A stretch of 33,592 nt of DNA from Methanosarcina sp. DH2 (GCF_020804225.1 NZ_WJBI01000001.1:735000-768591), one strand, 5' to 3'; counted from the first letter of the stretch, positions 1 through 8,310 are shown. Made by a program: numbers and translations. The notes: generated by a model from the letters alone, not told the origin.

Positions 1-19
1 GTTCTCGATGTCAAGATAA

Positions 20-124
20 ACTCCTGTAATCTTTTCAGAAGACAGACCAGATAAACAAACTGAATCGCAATCGGATTTGCACAAAGAAATTGCCATAATA
101 GCTAAGAAAAGGTATCAAGAACCA
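20..124 (+). other. Possible 3' tail of an upstream gene (34 codons, no start)
   Basis: An open frame without a start codon runs from an in-frame TAA at 17-19 to a TAA at 122-124. Its translation ends in a hydrophilic, charged tail (...HKEIAIIAKKRYQEP) that looks like a protein C-terminus. The in-frame TAA just upstream means it would have to be a frameshifted or decayed end, or a chance frame. The family is not recognised. Bases 125-343 then hold only the leader of the permease gene. Confidence 0.2.
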
Positions 125-343
125 TAAAAGGGATCTTATCTCCTCTAGAGTCCTTCAGGAAAAAGGGCGAAACTTTTTAGGGAAGCTGTAGCAGGCTGAA
201 AAAAACCCTGAGCATCTTCCCTTTCTGGTTCCTGAATATCTTTCCGTTTCTTCTGCTTGCAGGTCTTGCAGGCTTATTTATGCTGCAAGAGCTGTGCGAA
301 TCGTCAGGCTATGTCAACAAACAGTAATGGAGTGTGTGTTGAA

Positions 344-1789
344 ATGAGTGATGAAAAAAGTGAATCCGGGGGGCTTCAGCGGACAATTGACTGGAAACAG
401 GGGCTTGCAATCGCCCTTGGTGTTCCCGTGCTGATCCTTCCATCTATCGGTTACTTTGCAAGCTATGTCTGGGCTTTTGCAATCATTATATGGGCATTTT
501 CTGTCTTCCAGGGCTTCATGCAGAACTTTGCTTATGGTGAGCTTGCAACAATGTTCCCGAAAGCTTCCGGACTGCCCGGATATGCCCAGAGCGTTTTCAG
601 GGCAGGAGACGGAAATAAACGTTATGAAAAGAGTAAATTGCTTGGAGGTTTCAGCGCCTGGAGCTACTGGTTTGCCTGGAACCCTGTGCTTGCTATCTTT
701 TCAATCCTTATAGGAAGCTACCTCAAAGGGCTTGTCCCTGCATTTGCCGGAGTGCCTGACCTGGCTCTATACCTTGCGTCCGGCGCGGTTGTATTTTTGT
801 TCCTGATCCTTGTAAATTACCGCGGTCTTTCAGGCGGAGCAACGCTCGGGTATATCCTTGCAGTGCTTTCGCTTGCCCCGCTTATAATTATCTCTCTTGC
901 ACCCTTCGCAACAGGGCACTTTGAGCTGAGCAATATCACTGGCGCCTGGCTTCCGACGGACTGGACCTGGGATATGGAGCACATCCTTATCCTGTTCGGG
1001 CTTATGGCAATGGCCCAGTGGAGCGCCTGTGCCTGGGAAACCGCAGCTATCTACGGACCTGAGTATAAGAAGCCGAAGTCTGACGTGCCCAAAGCCCTCT
1101 TTATCTGCGGGGCAATCTGCCTTGTGACCTTTATCCTTGTCCAGGCAGCCTGTACCGGAACCCTGGGCATCGAAGGAATCCTGGATGAGCCCTTCTCGCC
1201 AATGCTTCCGCTGGCTCAGATGACTCTGGGTCCCATAGGTGCGTCCCTTACCATCCTCATGTTGATTGCGGCAATGGTTCTTATTATCCAGACTGCTTTC
1301 CTGGGAGCTTCAAGGGCTATGTACTCCATGGCTGAAGAAGGAAATCTGCCGAAGTTCTTCGGAAAGATGAACCTGCACGGAACCCCGGTTAATGCAATGA
1401 TTGTTATTGCCCTCTTTAACATGGGTTTCATCTTCCTGGGGACGCCTGCTGCTATCCTGGCAGCATCTGCAATCGGATATGTCTGTGCCAATGGGATCAG
1501 TCTTTTCGCATACGTAAAAGCAAAGTTCGACCCCCGTTTCTCGACACTTGAAAGGCCCTTCAAGGCTCCGGGAGGCTGGCAGTATGTTGCCGCTCTCTTC
1601 GGGATCTTTAACCTGCCTTTGTGTCTAATAGGGATTATTTATCTCAATAGCCTTGAGGTGGGCTGGACTTCCACAATAGTCGGTTTCGTAATGCTTTCCC
1701 TTTACATCCCGCTCTGGTTCTATTCCCAGAATGAGAACCCGACCAGGGTTGGAAAAGAAAACTCTGTAACGGGCGAAACTGTAACATAA
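344..1789 (+). CDS. APC-superfamily amino acid/amine permease
   Basis: Integral membrane transporter, probably importing an amino acid or related amine by cation symport or antiport. The 481-residue product has about 12 hydrophobic helices and the APC-type N-terminus: a short charged tail, then a first helix with the unwound-looking stretch ALGVPVLILPSIGYF, then a second helix ending FMQNFAYGELATMFPKASGL, which resembles the conserved G-E-L-x-x-x-x-P region of the family. The frame stays open upstream to 257, and ATG 311 is an alternative. ATG 344 is chosen because GGAG at 329-332 lies about 11 nt before it and the start sits just before the first helix. It is followed by a hairpin terminator, so it is probably monocistronic. 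Its neighbour is a Cache-domain sensor kinase, which could sense a related ligand (inference). The substrate cannot be read from the sequence. Confidence 0.85.
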   Translation: MSDEKSESGGLQRTIDWKQGLAIALGVPVLILPSIGYFASYVWAFAIIIWAFSVFQGFMQNFAYGELATMFPKASGLPGYAQSVFRAGDGNKRYEKSKLLGGFSAWSYWFAWNPVLAIFSILIGSYLKGLVPAFAGVPDLALYLASGAVVFLFLILVNYRGLSGGATLGYILAVLSLAPLIIISLAPFATGHFELSNITGAWLPTDWTWDMEHILILFGLMAMAQWSACAWETAAIYGPEYKKPKSDVPKALFICGAICLVTFILVQAACTGTLGIEGILDEPFSPMLPLAQMTLGPIGASLTILMLIAAMVLIIQTAFLGASRAMYSMAEEGNLPKFFGKMNLHGTPVNAMIVIALFNMGFIFLGTPAAILAASAIGYVCANGISLFAYVKAKFDPRFSTLERPFKAPGGWQYVAALFGIFNLPLCLIGIIYLNSLEVGWTSTIVGFVMLSLYIPLWFYSQNENPTRVGKENSVTGETVT

Positions 1790-1800
1790 GTTTTAATGGG

Positions 1801-1832
1801 GTGCAGAGATATGCCCTGCACTCTTCCTTTTT
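1801..1832 (+). terminator. Hairpin plus T-tract after the permease gene
   Basis: GTGCAG at 1801-1806 pairs with CTGCAC at 1816-1821 across a 9-nt loop. It is followed by a pyrimidine/T-rich run (tcttccttttt). It lies 11 nt after the permease stop codon, so it most likely ends that transcript. Confidence 0.6.
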
Positions 1833-2322
1833 ACCGTATCCAGTTATTTTTATCGTATCCGACTTTTTACCAGACTTGCTTTAATTGATACTATCTTAAA
1901 CAAAACTACCTCAAAACAGTTAATCTGAAAACAGGCAACGTGTTAAATAAATGTAAAACAAGACTTCTCTACTGGAATTTTGAGTTCCATTTTTGAGGTT
2001 TCTTGTGGGCGTTTTTTAGGAGTATTTAAATATTTTAAGTGCCCATAAAATTTAATTCTTAAAAACCTGATAGCGCCTGACTTTTTTCTCAGATTAGTAA
2101 ATTCTTCTGATTAAAAAGAGCGTTCCAGAATAAGCATGCAGAGGATAAACATGCGGAAATTAAAAGTTTCCCTGCACGGATTCTTCTGCATAATTATAGA
2201 GATATCCTGTATAATTATATAGTTAATAACTGGTTTTTCCCATAATCCATGGCGTGGAAAAATTACTCTCTTTTTCCCTGCTGGTAGCTAAAACGAGATA
2301 AATAGAAAATGAGGATTAATAA
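1833..2322. other. Spacer and promoter region upstream of HK1
   Basis: No gene is seen. The stretch is AT-rich. An A/T-only block at about 2202-2222 (tataattatatag) could hold the TATA box for the kinase gene. A 7-bp inverted repeat, TTTTTCC at 2234-2240 and GGAAAAA at 2256-2262, lies between that block and the start and could be an operator or a weak hairpin. Confidence 0.35.
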
Positions 2323-4830
2323 ATGTTTAGCAACACCCCGTTAAGAACAAAAATGATCGTTTATACCGTGCTCGGGGTTTTTCTAATCCTTACAGCTTCC
2401 ACAGCTGTGATCATTTCCACGGTTACAACGCAGGAAGAAAAGCTGGCTTACCAGCAGTCAGTTGAGATGGCTTCCAACTATGCAAATCAGTTCGATACGG
2501 ACATGAAAGCCAACCTTGTCATTGCAAGGACAATCTCCACTACGATGGAAAGTTATGAGACTGCAGACCGGGATGAAGCCCTCCTTATTCTGGAAAATCT
2601 GCTCCGTGACAACCCTCACCTCCTCGGGACCTATGTGGCTTTTGAACCCAATTCTTTTGACGGAAAAGACTCAGAATACATAAATGCGCCTGCTCATGAT
2701 AAAACTGGCAGGTTTGTTCCTTACTGGAATAAAATAAACGGGACTGCTTCAGTTTCCCCTCTTCTTCATTATAATACTTCGGATTACTACCAGCTCCCAA
2801 AGGCTACGAAAGGGGATGTGCTCACTGAACCCTATTTTTATGAAGGAATATTCATAGTGAGCTATGTTTCTCCAATCATTAAGGACGGAAATTTTGCAGG
2901 GATTGGAGGGGTTGATGTTTCCCTTGACTACGTGGACGAGGTAGCAAGCAGCATTCGGACTTTTGATACCGGATACGCTTTTATGGTAAGCAATACTGGA
3001 ATTCTTCTTTCCCATCCGACCCATAAGGACTGGATAGGGAAAAAGCACCTTTATGATTTTGAAGGGCAAGAAATCAAAAAAGCCGCCCTTGATATAAAAA
3101 ACGGAATTAGCGGGCGCCTTGAAACCAGGGATCCAGCCACAGGTAAAACCGTCATTATGTTTTACGAACCTGTTGAGACCGGAGACTTTTCTTTCGTGCT
3201 GGTTGTCCCTAAGGAAGAAATGCTTGCCGGGGTAACTGACCTTAGAGACCGGCTTCTTATAATTTCTGCAATTTCAATCCTGTTCATGGCTGCCCTTGCT
3301 TATATGATTGCAAGATCCGTAACAAAGCCAATTAACAGAATTGTTGATGACTTCAAGAGCATTGCCGAAGACGCGGTTAAAGGAGAACTCGGAGTAAGGG
3401 CTGATACGGATGTGGAAGTCGATTTCCGGGAAATCCCTAAGGGCTTAAATGAAATCCTGAATGCTGTGGTGATCCCTATCCGGGAAACCATGAGGGTGAC
3501 CAATGCCCTTGCAAAAGGGGAATTGAAGGAAAGGGTCAATGTGGATGTATATGGAGAATTCAGGGAACTTGAAGATACCCTTGATAAGTTTTCCGAGACC
3601 CTCAATATGATTATTGATGACTCAAATACTGTCCTTACGGCTTTTCAGCATAATAACTTCAAGAGGCCTATCCGGGTGCAGGGACAGGGAGATTTTAAAC
3701 TTCTCACGGATGGGATTGAAGAGACCCGCCTTGTTCTTGACAGGGTCACAACCCAGCGCAGAGAAGCAGAAAAAGCCTTAATTGAGTATGCGAGGAAGCT
3801 TGAGCACTCAAACAGGTTAAAAGAAGAGATGGAGCTCATAATTAATAACAGCCCTGTTATCGTTTTTTTGTGGAAATACGAGGAAGGCTGGCCAATAGAG
3901 TTTGTCTCGGAAAACGTTACAAGGCTCGGGTATGAAGTAGAGGACTTTACCTCAAGGAAAATCCTTTACGGGGACATAGTCCATCCGGAAGACATGGAAA
4001 AAGTTGAGGTCGAACTTGCAAGAAATGTGGGATCAGGCTGTGAAGATTATAGTTCCGAATATCGTATCCTTACCAGGTCAGGAGAATTCCGCTGGGTGGA
4101 TGAAAGGACTTTCATACAGAGGGACGAAAAAGGTGAGGTCCATCTGCAGGGTATTATCCTTGACATAACCGAGCACAAAAAGGCTGAAGAGGCTCTTTTG
4201 CAGATGGAAGAAATCCGCAAAAAAGAGATTCACCACAGGATAAAGAATAATCTTCAGGTAATCTCAACCCTGCTATACCTCGAGTCCGGAAATTTCAATG
4301 ATGAAAAAGTAATCGAGGCTTTCAAGGACAGCCAGCACAGGGTCAAGTCCATGGCTCTGGTCCACGAAAAGCTCTACCAGTCTGAAGATATGATAAGCGT
4401 GGACTTTGCAGACTACATCCAGAACCTTGCAAATTATCTTTTCGGGGCATATTCCGTAGGTGATAGAAATATCAGCCTGAGACTTGATGTTGATAATGTT
4501 TTCCTTGGCATGGATACGGCTGTTCCCCTGGGCATTATTATCAATGAACTTGTCTCAAACGCCCTTAAGCATGCTTTCTCAGAGGGGGAGAGCGGTGAGA
4601 TTTGTGTCTGCCTCAAAAAAGAAGAGAAAGGAAATTGTTTTTCTCTCATTGTCAGGGATAATGGCAGAGGCTTCCCTGAAGAAATCGATTTCAGAGAAAC
4701 TGATTCCCTGGGCTTGCAGCTTGTGATCACTCTTGTGGACCAGATTGAAGGAAGCATTGAACTTAATACGGGTGAGGGAACCGAATTCAGGATAAGATTC
4801 AGGGAATTGAAATACAGGCAGAAAATATAA
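2323..4830 (+). CDS. Membrane sensor histidine kinase HK1 (Cache-HAMP-PAS-HisKA_2-HATPase)
   Basis: Two-component sensor kinase of 835 residues. Domains in order: helix at about 11-32; extracytoplasmic double-Cache-like sensor at about 36-300 (motifs GRFVPYW, SDYYQLP, TEPYFYEG, GGVDVSLDYV); second helix at 310-331; HAMP and a second HAMP-like linker to about 440; PAS/PAC at about 503-617; HisKA_2 dimerisation/phosphoacceptor region with HHRIKNNLQV starting at residue 637; HATPase with N-box NELVSNALKH at 741, G1 box DNGRGFP at 779, then a GLQL motif. All key catalytic motifs are present. The start is set by GAGG at 2311-2314, 8 nt upstream. It ends with TAA and has no receiver gene behind it, so it may use the receivers at 12.1 or 13.5 kb. 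It is a close paralogue of the kinase at 9.45 kb. The Cache domain suggests a small extracellular ligand such as an amino acid, amine or carboxylate, but this is inference. Confidence 0.93.
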   Translation: MFSNTPLRTKMIVYTVLGVFLILTASTAVIISTVTTQEEKLAYQQSVEMASNYANQFDTDMKANLVIARTISTTMESYETADRDEALLILENLLRDNPHLLGTYVAFEPNSFDGKDSEYINAPAHDKTGRFVPYWNKINGTASVSPLLHYNTSDYYQLPKATKGDVLTEPYFYEGIFIVSYVSPIIKDGNFAGIGGVDVSLDYVDEVASSIRTFDTGYAFMVSNTGILLSHPTHKDWIGKKHLYDFEGQEIKKAALDIKNGISGRLETRDPATGKTVIMFYEPVETGDFSFVLVVPKEEMLAGVTDLRDRLLIISAISILFMAALAYMIARSVTKPINRIVDDFKSIAEDAVKGELGVRADTDVEVDFREIPKGLNEILNAVVIPIRETMRVTNALAKGELKERVNVDVYGEFRELEDTLDKFSETLNMIIDDSNTVLTAFQHNNFKRPIRVQGQGDFKLLTDGIEETRLVLDRVTTQRREAEKALIEYARKLEHSNRLKEEMELIINNSPVIVFLWKYEEGWPIEFVSENVTRLGYEVEDFTSRKILYGDIVHPEDMEKVEVELARNVGSGCEDYSSEYRILTRSGEFRWVDERTFIQRDEKGEVHLQGIILDITEHKKAEEALLQMEEIRKKEIHHRIKNNLQVISTLLYLESGNFNDEKVIEAFKDSQHRVKSMALVHEKLYQSEDMISVDFADYIQNLANYLFGAYSVGDRNISLRLDVDNVFLGMDTAVPLGIIINELVSNALKHAFSEGESGEICVCLKKEEKGNCFSLIVRDNGRGFPEEIDFRETDSLGLQLVITLVDQIEGSIELNTGEGTEFRIRFRELKYRQKI

Positions 4831-4946
4831 ATTATCCATAAACGGAAAAATGCAAAAATCCTATAGACAATACAGAAGCTAGAAAAATGTCCTGAAAAGA
4901 TTAAACGTCAAACTCTCAAGAGATCTATCGAATTGACTACCCGGGT

Positions 4947-4976
4947 TTGAGATATCTCAGGTTGAGATATCTCGGG
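4947..4976. repeat. Two tandem 15-bp units, each holding the palindrome GAGATATCTC
   Basis: The perfect 10-bp palindrome GAGATATCTC occurs at 4949-4958 and again at 4964-4973. Each sits in a ttgagatatctcrgg unit, so the centres are 15 bp apart. They lie between two convergent genes. This could be a regulator binding site or a relic of a short repeat. Confidence 0.7.
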
Positions 4977-4994
4977 TATTAGATGCCTGGGTAC

Positions 4995-5019
4995 AGCCGC
5001 ACAATATGCGGCTCTTTTA
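4995..5019 (+). terminator. Hairpin plus T-run between convergent genes
   Basis: AGCCGCA at 4995-5001 pairs perfectly with TGCGGCT at 5007-5013 around a 5-nt loop, followed by cttttat on the plus strand. It would terminate plus-strand readthrough from HK1, whose stop is 165 nt upstream. The minus-strand side has no T-run, so it is a weaker terminator for the LEA-like gene. Confidence 0.55.
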
Positions 5020-5041
5020 TCTTTCCAGATCATCATAGGCT

Positions 5042-6034
5042 TCACTGCTGTGGTTGCTGTGTCTTTTTCTGCCCTCGTCCTCCCCCGGCTTTTTTCTTTT
5101 CACCCTCCTGATCAGATTTAGCCTCAGCTCCTGCTTCAGCAGTCGGTGAAAGGACTGATATATCAGGGAGCAGACCACCTCCGATACCCTTTGTGGTGTC
5201 CGTGACCGACTTGAGAGTTTCGCTTACAGTATCAGTGAGACCTCCTATACCTCCTAAAGGCCCTCCACCTCCGCCAGTCTCCTGCGGCTGCTGTGCCTGC
5301 TGCGGTTGCGGCTGTGGCTGCTTTTCGGTCTCTTTAGGCTCTTCCTCCTCAGGCTCTTCCTCCTCGGGCTCTTCCTCCTTTGGTTTCTCCTCCTTTGGCT
5401 GCTGTCCAGCCTGCCCGAGACCTCCTGTGAGACCACCTACAGTCTCTCCCAGGCCTCCTAAAGGCCCTCCTCCCTGCTGTGGTTGTCCCTGTTGTGGCTG
5501 TCCAGCCTGCCCGAGACCTCCTGTGAGACCACCTACAGTCTCTCCCAGGCCTCCTAAAGGCCCCCCTCCCTGTTGTGGCTGTTGTCCCTGTTGTGGCTGC
5601 TGTCCCTGCGGTACAGCCTGTCCTGCCGTATCTGTGACCTGTCCTGCAGTCTCCTGTACCTGCTCTCCAGCCTTCTCAGCAGTCTCCTGTACCTGTTCTC
5701 CAGCCTTCCCGGCAGTCTCCTGTACCTGTTCTCCAGCTTCCCCAGCAGTCTCCTTTGCCTGCTCCTCAGCTTGCCCTGCTGTCTCCTGTATCTGTTCTCC
5801 AGTTTTTCCTGCAGTTTCCTTGGCCTGTTCTCCAATCTGTTGTGCCTGCTGTCTGGCTTGTTCTGCAGCCTGCTGTGCCTGCTGTCTGGCCTGCTGTGCC
5901 TGCTCTGCAGCCTGCTGTGCCTGCTGTCTGGCCTGCTGTGCCTGCTCTGCAGCCTGTTGCGCCTGCTTTGCAGCTTCCTTGGCCTGATCTTCAGGTTTAC
6001 GAGTTTCTCCTTCTTCTTGAGCCTGAGCGCTCAT
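5042..6034 (-). CDS. Low-complexity LEA-like protein with 11-residue repeats (Gln/Ala/Glu/Gly-rich)
   Basis: A 330-residue, strongly hydrophilic protein with no signal peptide, membrane helix or cysteine. Segments: (a) residues about 20-65, 14-residue units of the AAEQAQQARQQAQQ kind, predicted helical; (b) about 66-135, six consecutive 11-mers (GEQAKETAGKT, GEQIQETAGQA, EEQAKETAGEA, GEQVQETAGKA, GEQVQETAEKA, GEQVQETAGQV), a period and composition like group 3 LEA proteins; (c) two copies of a 32-residue Gly/Gln-rich unit (GGGPLGGLGETVGGLTGGLG core); (d) an acidic KEEEPEEEEP tract; (e) a Gly-rich section and a basic tail. The start is secure: AAAGGAGGAA lies just upstream of ATG 6034. The gene is GC-richer than its surroundings. 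Likely cytoplasmic and intrinsically disordered, perhaps protective in drying or osmotic stress; this role is inferred from the repeat pattern only. A structural or adhesive role is the alternative. Confidence 0.85.
   Translation of the reverse strand: MSAQAQEEGETRKPEDQAKEAAKQAQQAAEQAQQARQQAQQAAEQAQQARQQAQQAAEQARQQAQQIGEQAKETAGKTGEQIQETAGQAEEQAKETAGEAGEQVQETAGKAGEQVQETAEKAGEQVQETAGQVTDTAGQAVPQGQQPQQGQQPQQGGGPLGGLGETVGGLTGGLGQAGQPQQGQPQQGGGPLGGLGETVGGLTGGLGQAGQQPKEEKPKEEEPEEEEPEEEEPKETEKQPQPQPQQAQQPQETGGGGGPLGGIGGLTDTVSETLKSVTDTTKGIGGGLLPDISVLSPTAEAGAEAKSDQEGEKKKAGGGRGQKKTQQPQQ
5401..5570. repeat. 96-bp in-frame direct repeat inside the LEA-like gene
   Basis: The sequence starting gctgtccagcctgcccgag at 5401 recurs at 5497, giving a 96-bp (32-codon) period. 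It is nearly identical over about 74 bp per copy. It encodes the duplicated Gly/Gln-rich unit and should be prone to copy-number change. Confidence 0.85.
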
Positions 6035-6052
6035 GATATTCCTCCTTTCTAA

Positions 6053-6739
6053 AGTCTCTTTTCAACTTTGGAGAATGATCACAGCTATTGCTCTTTCTTA
6101 ACGAGCATAATCCGAAAAACTCTTAAAATTATCGGCATTACTAGCCGTGATACCCCCACTCCAACTACTTTATAATGATACTATTATAATAATGAGCTAA
6201 TTCCTCTTAAAACCTTCATCATAATGTTTTTGAGAAAAAAGCCTGATGGTACAATATTTGAGATAACTATCAATATTATAGGCATTAGACGGAGAAAACA
6301 GCTGGAACACAACTATCCAGATTAAAAAATAGGCCACGGATAATGGCTAGTGTCGCGACAATTTAATTATTGAACATAATATTTTGATAGTTTGTTATCG
6401 ATATAAAGAGATTCGTAGCTTATTAGGTGATCAATAATTAGATTTCCATAACACGAGGCTCATGTGATTCAGAGAAAATTGAGATATTTCTTCATAGTTC
6501 AGGCAAGATCAACCAATAATTAGGGATGACCAAATACAAAAGAAAGAGAAAAATCCGTCTGGTAAAAAGCTTTTATGAAAAGTAGAATCCGTCAGGAAAA
6601 TAAGGGAAAGAATATATTTCAGTATTTAAACCAGCATTTCTTTTTCTATTTGTTTTATCCAGATGGGAGAACGAAAAGGCTAGCTGCCTTGAATCAGATT
6701 AAGGTAAATCTCTGAACCTGATTATTTTAATTCTCTCGG
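6053..6739. other. Gene-free AT-rich spacer
   Basis: No coding sequence was found. Apart from the LEA-like promoter it holds a perfect 10-bp palindrome TGTCGCGACA at 6351-6360 and a loose repeat of aatccgtc (about 6550 and 6588). Nothing else is recognised. Confidence 0.4.
6089..6176 (-). promoter_or_regulatory. Promoter and leader hairpin of the LEA-like gene
   Basis: Read on the minus strand, ATTATAAAG (plus 6168-6176) is a good TATA-like box. It would put the transcript start near 6143 and give a leader of about 105-110 nt. The leader carries the inverted repeat TGCTC/GAGCA (6089-6093 and 6103-6107), then the strong Shine-Dalgarno. A long leader with a hairpin may mean post-transcriptional control (inference). 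Confidence 0.4.
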
Positions 6740-7110
6740 TCACGACATGAGTTCAGGTTTGCCATATCTCAAGTCGCCATTAGGACCATTGTTATCATAA
6801 TCCTTACTTGAAACCCTGACCTCTGTCTGACCGGCAGTTTGCCCAATTAATTTCTCTCCAAACGAAGATATTTGTAGGAATACAACTGGCTTTTTCTGCT
6901 TTCAACTGACTTTCTCTCTTAATCCGTTTCCTGACGAATTGTCTTGATAAATCCCAAACCCACATGTTTTTTTATCGAAAACATTTTTAATATGCTTCCA
7001 AACAGATTTAATCAATTCACAGATTTGTGCACCGCTTATTTCAGTGAGTTCCCAAACTCATATCCAGTACACTCATTGTATATTTTGAGATCCTTTTTGA
7101 CATGTTATAA
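6740..7110 (-). pseudogene. Probable decayed gene of unknown family, broken by a frameshift and an in-frame TGA
   Basis: Read on the minus strand, coding-like pieces follow one another. A piece ending CTGYEFGNSL stops at a TAA. A shift of frame continues as LTEISGAQICELIKS...CGFGIYQDNSSGNGLREKVS to a TGA at 6902-6904. The same frame resumes past it as KPVVFLQISSFGEKLIGQ...DYDNNGPNGDLRYGKPELMS to a TGA at 6740-6742. The pieces have protein-like composition unlike the surrounding A/T filler. No start or Shine-Dalgarno is seen and I do not recognise the family. It could also be chance open frames. Confidence 0.35.
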
Positions 7111-7224
7111 GTTTACATGTCTTCTTTCTTTGAAGCATCGGCTTTATGTGCAGGAATAAAGCCTCCCTTCTTTTTAGCCTCAAATCATGTCAGGTTGAAT
7201 CTCCTTTTCCTGACACCTCTCTTT

Positions 7225-7350
7225 TATATATCTGATAATATATAGCCCAACCTATGAAGTTTCTTCTGCTAGCTATGGCTGGAGAAGGAGATTATGGACA
7301 TTACCTTTTTCATGAGTTTTTTCAACGGCTTTAAAATTTTCTCAGGCTTG
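7225..7350. repeat. Diverged intergenic repeat, copy A
   Basis: taatatatagcccaacc near 7236-7252, then about 75 bp later ttttttcaacggctttaaaatt, then a caggcttgag segment. The same order and spacing recur about 940 bp downstream (copy B), suggesting an old duplication of non-coding DNA. Identity is patchy. Confidence 0.35.
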
Positions 7351-7386
7351 AGATTGCAGATATAGATTCTGAAATCAAAGTTGCGC

Positions 7387-7571
7387 TGGCGCATCCCGCT
7401 GCAATCAACGGGATATATTCGCGCCACCGCTCGAAAGTCCGTAAAAGAAGAAATAAACCTAATAAGGTTTAGTTCGAGCAGAAGTCAATAAACAAAAAAT
7501 GGAATTGATAAATCTTATTATCATTAACGGTTACCTGGGAAGTTTTCTATCCCCGCAGCAAGCTAGCGGGG
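7387..7571. repeat. GC-rich hairpin cluster, possible small mobile-element remnant
   Basis: Three stem-loops stand out from AT-rich flanks. (1) TGGCGC (7387-7392) with ATCCCG (7393-7398) pairs with CGGGAT (7409-7414) and GCGCCA (7421-7426), nested stems with a 6-nt bulge. (2) AACCT/AGGTT at 7456-7469. (3) CCCCGC (7551-7556) with GCGGGG (7566-7571), where AGC/GCT extends the stem apart from one extra A. No transposase is present. The composition break suggests an inserted non-autonomous element or a structured RNA; which one is not decided by the sequence. Confidence 0.45.
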
Positions 7572-7680
7572 TATTCGACTGAAATAAATTATGAAATAGA
7601 AAATCTAAATTCAGAAAAAACAGATGTAAATTCGAAATAATAAACGTAAATATACGTAAATTATGAAACTCCAGATACAA

Positions 7681-7757
7681 ATCTTGAAAAAAGATCTTGA
7701 AAAAAGATCTTGAAAAAAGATCTTGAAAAAATATCTTGAAAAAAGATCTTGAAAAAG
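7681..7757. repeat. Tandem repeat, 6 copies of a 13-bp unit (atcttgaaaaaag)
   Basis: Five full copies and a 12-bp sixth copy of atcttgaaaaaag follow head to tail, with one g-to-t change in the fourth. Joined copies create agatct palindromes. The unit length is not a multiple of three, and the open frames read across it are artefacts. Confidence 0.9.
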
Positions 7758-7778
7758 AATATCTGTTCGAGAGCCCTG

Positions 7779-7905
7779 AGGAGCATAACATTCCCACTTG
7801 CTATTCCCCTCTGGATGTCTCGTAATGCAATTGCAGGATAAGGAGCAGTAGACTAAAAGGCTGATCGCCATTAGATATTCAGCTATCGTTATGCTCCTTT
7901 TTTGT
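7779..7905 (+). ncRNA. Possible small structured RNA or element bounded by an 11-bp inverted repeat
   Basis: AGGAGCATAAC at 7779-7789 is exactly complementary to GTTATGCTCCT at 7888-7898, and the right arm runs straight into a T-tract (ccttttttg). A closing stem about 120 nt apart with a terminal T-run fits a small RNA with its own terminator. An element with 11-bp terminal inverted repeats is equally possible. No promoter is evident because the 5' flank is the tandem repeat. Confidence 0.3.
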
Positions 7906-8164
7906 TTTCAGGCACTTAGAATTTTCCGGATTGGATTTATAAACTGGATTTATATCTATCCGGGGAGGTTTTTATTTTTTTGAGGATGCAACAATATTTC
8001 TGGTTTTGCCATTTTTTGTTTAGATTATTATTTTACTGTTTTAGTGCCGTTTTCAAACTGCTAACTGGTTTATACCGATTTATTCCTCTTTGAAATGTGC
8101 CGGGTATATTCTCCAGACAATTTGACTGCACTGAACAGGTTTTACTTTCCCTGTGCCTGATTAC

Positions 8165-8310
8165 TTTATAGTTTCAATAATATTTAGCCCAACCCTCAAT
8201 GCTTTATCAAAACTTTCAGGTAAAAGATAGAGTGAGAGGTAGATTCATCTGGCACTGGATTTTTTGGCGCCGTTAAATTTTTTAAAAGGCTTAAAATGAT
8301 CCTGGCTCAA
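8165..8310. repeat. Diverged intergenic repeat, copy B
   Basis: taatatttagcccaacc near 8179-8195, followed about 75 bp later by ttttttggcgccgttaaattt and then a ggctcaaaa segment. It matches copy A (7225-7350) in order and spacing. It lies upstream of the FilR1-like gene. Confidence 0.35.

Noticed and set aside
5193-6052. Long plus-strand open frames opposite the LEA-like gene (Cys/Pro-rich or Leu/Ser-rich)
   Set aside because: They are shadows of the repetitive, stop-poor minus-strand gene, which has the strong ribosome binding site and sensible composition.
6351-6360. TGTCGCGACA palindrome as an insertion-sequence end
   Set aside because: A single 10-bp palindrome with no partner copy or transposase nearby is not enough to call an element.
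7531-7871. Minus-strand Phe/Ser/Asp repeat frames
   Set aside because: Translation of the 13-bp tandem repeat and of flanking hairpin DNA.
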